Source: Chloroflexia bacterium
GTDB lineage: Bacteria > Chloroflexota > Chloroflexia > Thermomicrobiales > UBA6265
Assembly (NCBI GenBank): GCA_013698495.1
Contig: JACCUV010000397.1
Span: forward strand, 1 to 6,255
Length of the DNA: 6,255 nucleotides
Reading direction: 5' to 3'
Below, one piece after another: positions 6,173 through 6,255 of the stretch. The notes beneath the pieces were generated by a model. It was not told the DNA's origin. It was given only the letters and a program-made list of their open reading frames with translations, and did not search any database. Every line of letters starts with the position of its first letter. The first letter of the stretch is position 1. A program made the position numbers and the translations under genes.

Positions 6173-6255
6173 TATTCGATCCGGCGTGTGAAGAGGATTC
6201 GATTGGAATAGTCACGCCTCCCGCTACCCGGTTCCTACGTCACTTGGGCCAACAA
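6173..6255. other. No supported feature at right edge
   Basis: All three minus-strand frames contain stops here. On the plus strand one frame is open to the edge, but it has no recognisable start or domain. I see no terminator, repeat end or RNA gene. Confidence 0.4.

Noticed and set aside
6028..6255. Plus-strand frame open to the right edge, including PPEYYDLKVLFDPACEEDSI
   Set aside because: It has no ATG and no ribosome binding site, overlaps the toxin remnant antisense, and matches nothing I recognise. It may be the start of something beyond the window, but the visible part does not support a call.

Overview
The window is a bacterial chromosomal segment dominated by a heat-shock chaperone operon on the minus strand. 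Read from right to left, the operon is promoter, CIRCE operator, hrcA, grpE, dnaK, and dnaK runs off the left edge. HrcA-first operons with a CIRCE operator are typical of Gram-positive-type lineages and Chloroflexota. The moderately high GC content, the GTG starts and the style of the HrcA winged helix suggest a Thermomicrobia-like Chloroflexota member. That taxonomic guess is inference only. DnaK keeps the extra segment in its ATPase domain that Bacillus-type DnaK lacks, which argues against a classical Firmicute.

Layout: 1-1852 is dnaK (617 codons visible, C-terminal tail cut by the window edge); 2002-2592 is grpE; 2692-3735 is hrcA. A near-textbook sigma-A-type promoter (TTGACA, 18 bp, TATCGT with extended TG) and a perfect CIRCE inverted repeat at 3757-3783 drive this unit. 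HrcA represses its own operon, and GrpE is the nucleotide exchange factor for DnaK.

Upstream, 3911-4660 (minus) encodes a 249-residue soluble protein I do not recognise. It is transcribed toward the operon with no clear terminator in between. Divergent from it, 4698-5414 (plus) encodes a protein with the C-terminal half of a class I SAM methyltransferase fold but no recognisable glycine-rich SAM-binding motif.

The right end holds a decayed type II toxin-antitoxin locus on the minus strand. The XRE-type (HigA-like) antitoxin at 5437-5757 is intact, with a strong ribosome binding site. It is preceded, with a 1-nt overlap, by the clear remains of a HigB/Gp49-like RelE-superfamily toxin. The toxin remnant carries two in-frame stops, one frameshift in an A run and no usable start codon. 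This dead-toxin/live-antitoxin pair is the most noteworthy observation here. I see no CRISPR array, RNA gene or complete mobile element.
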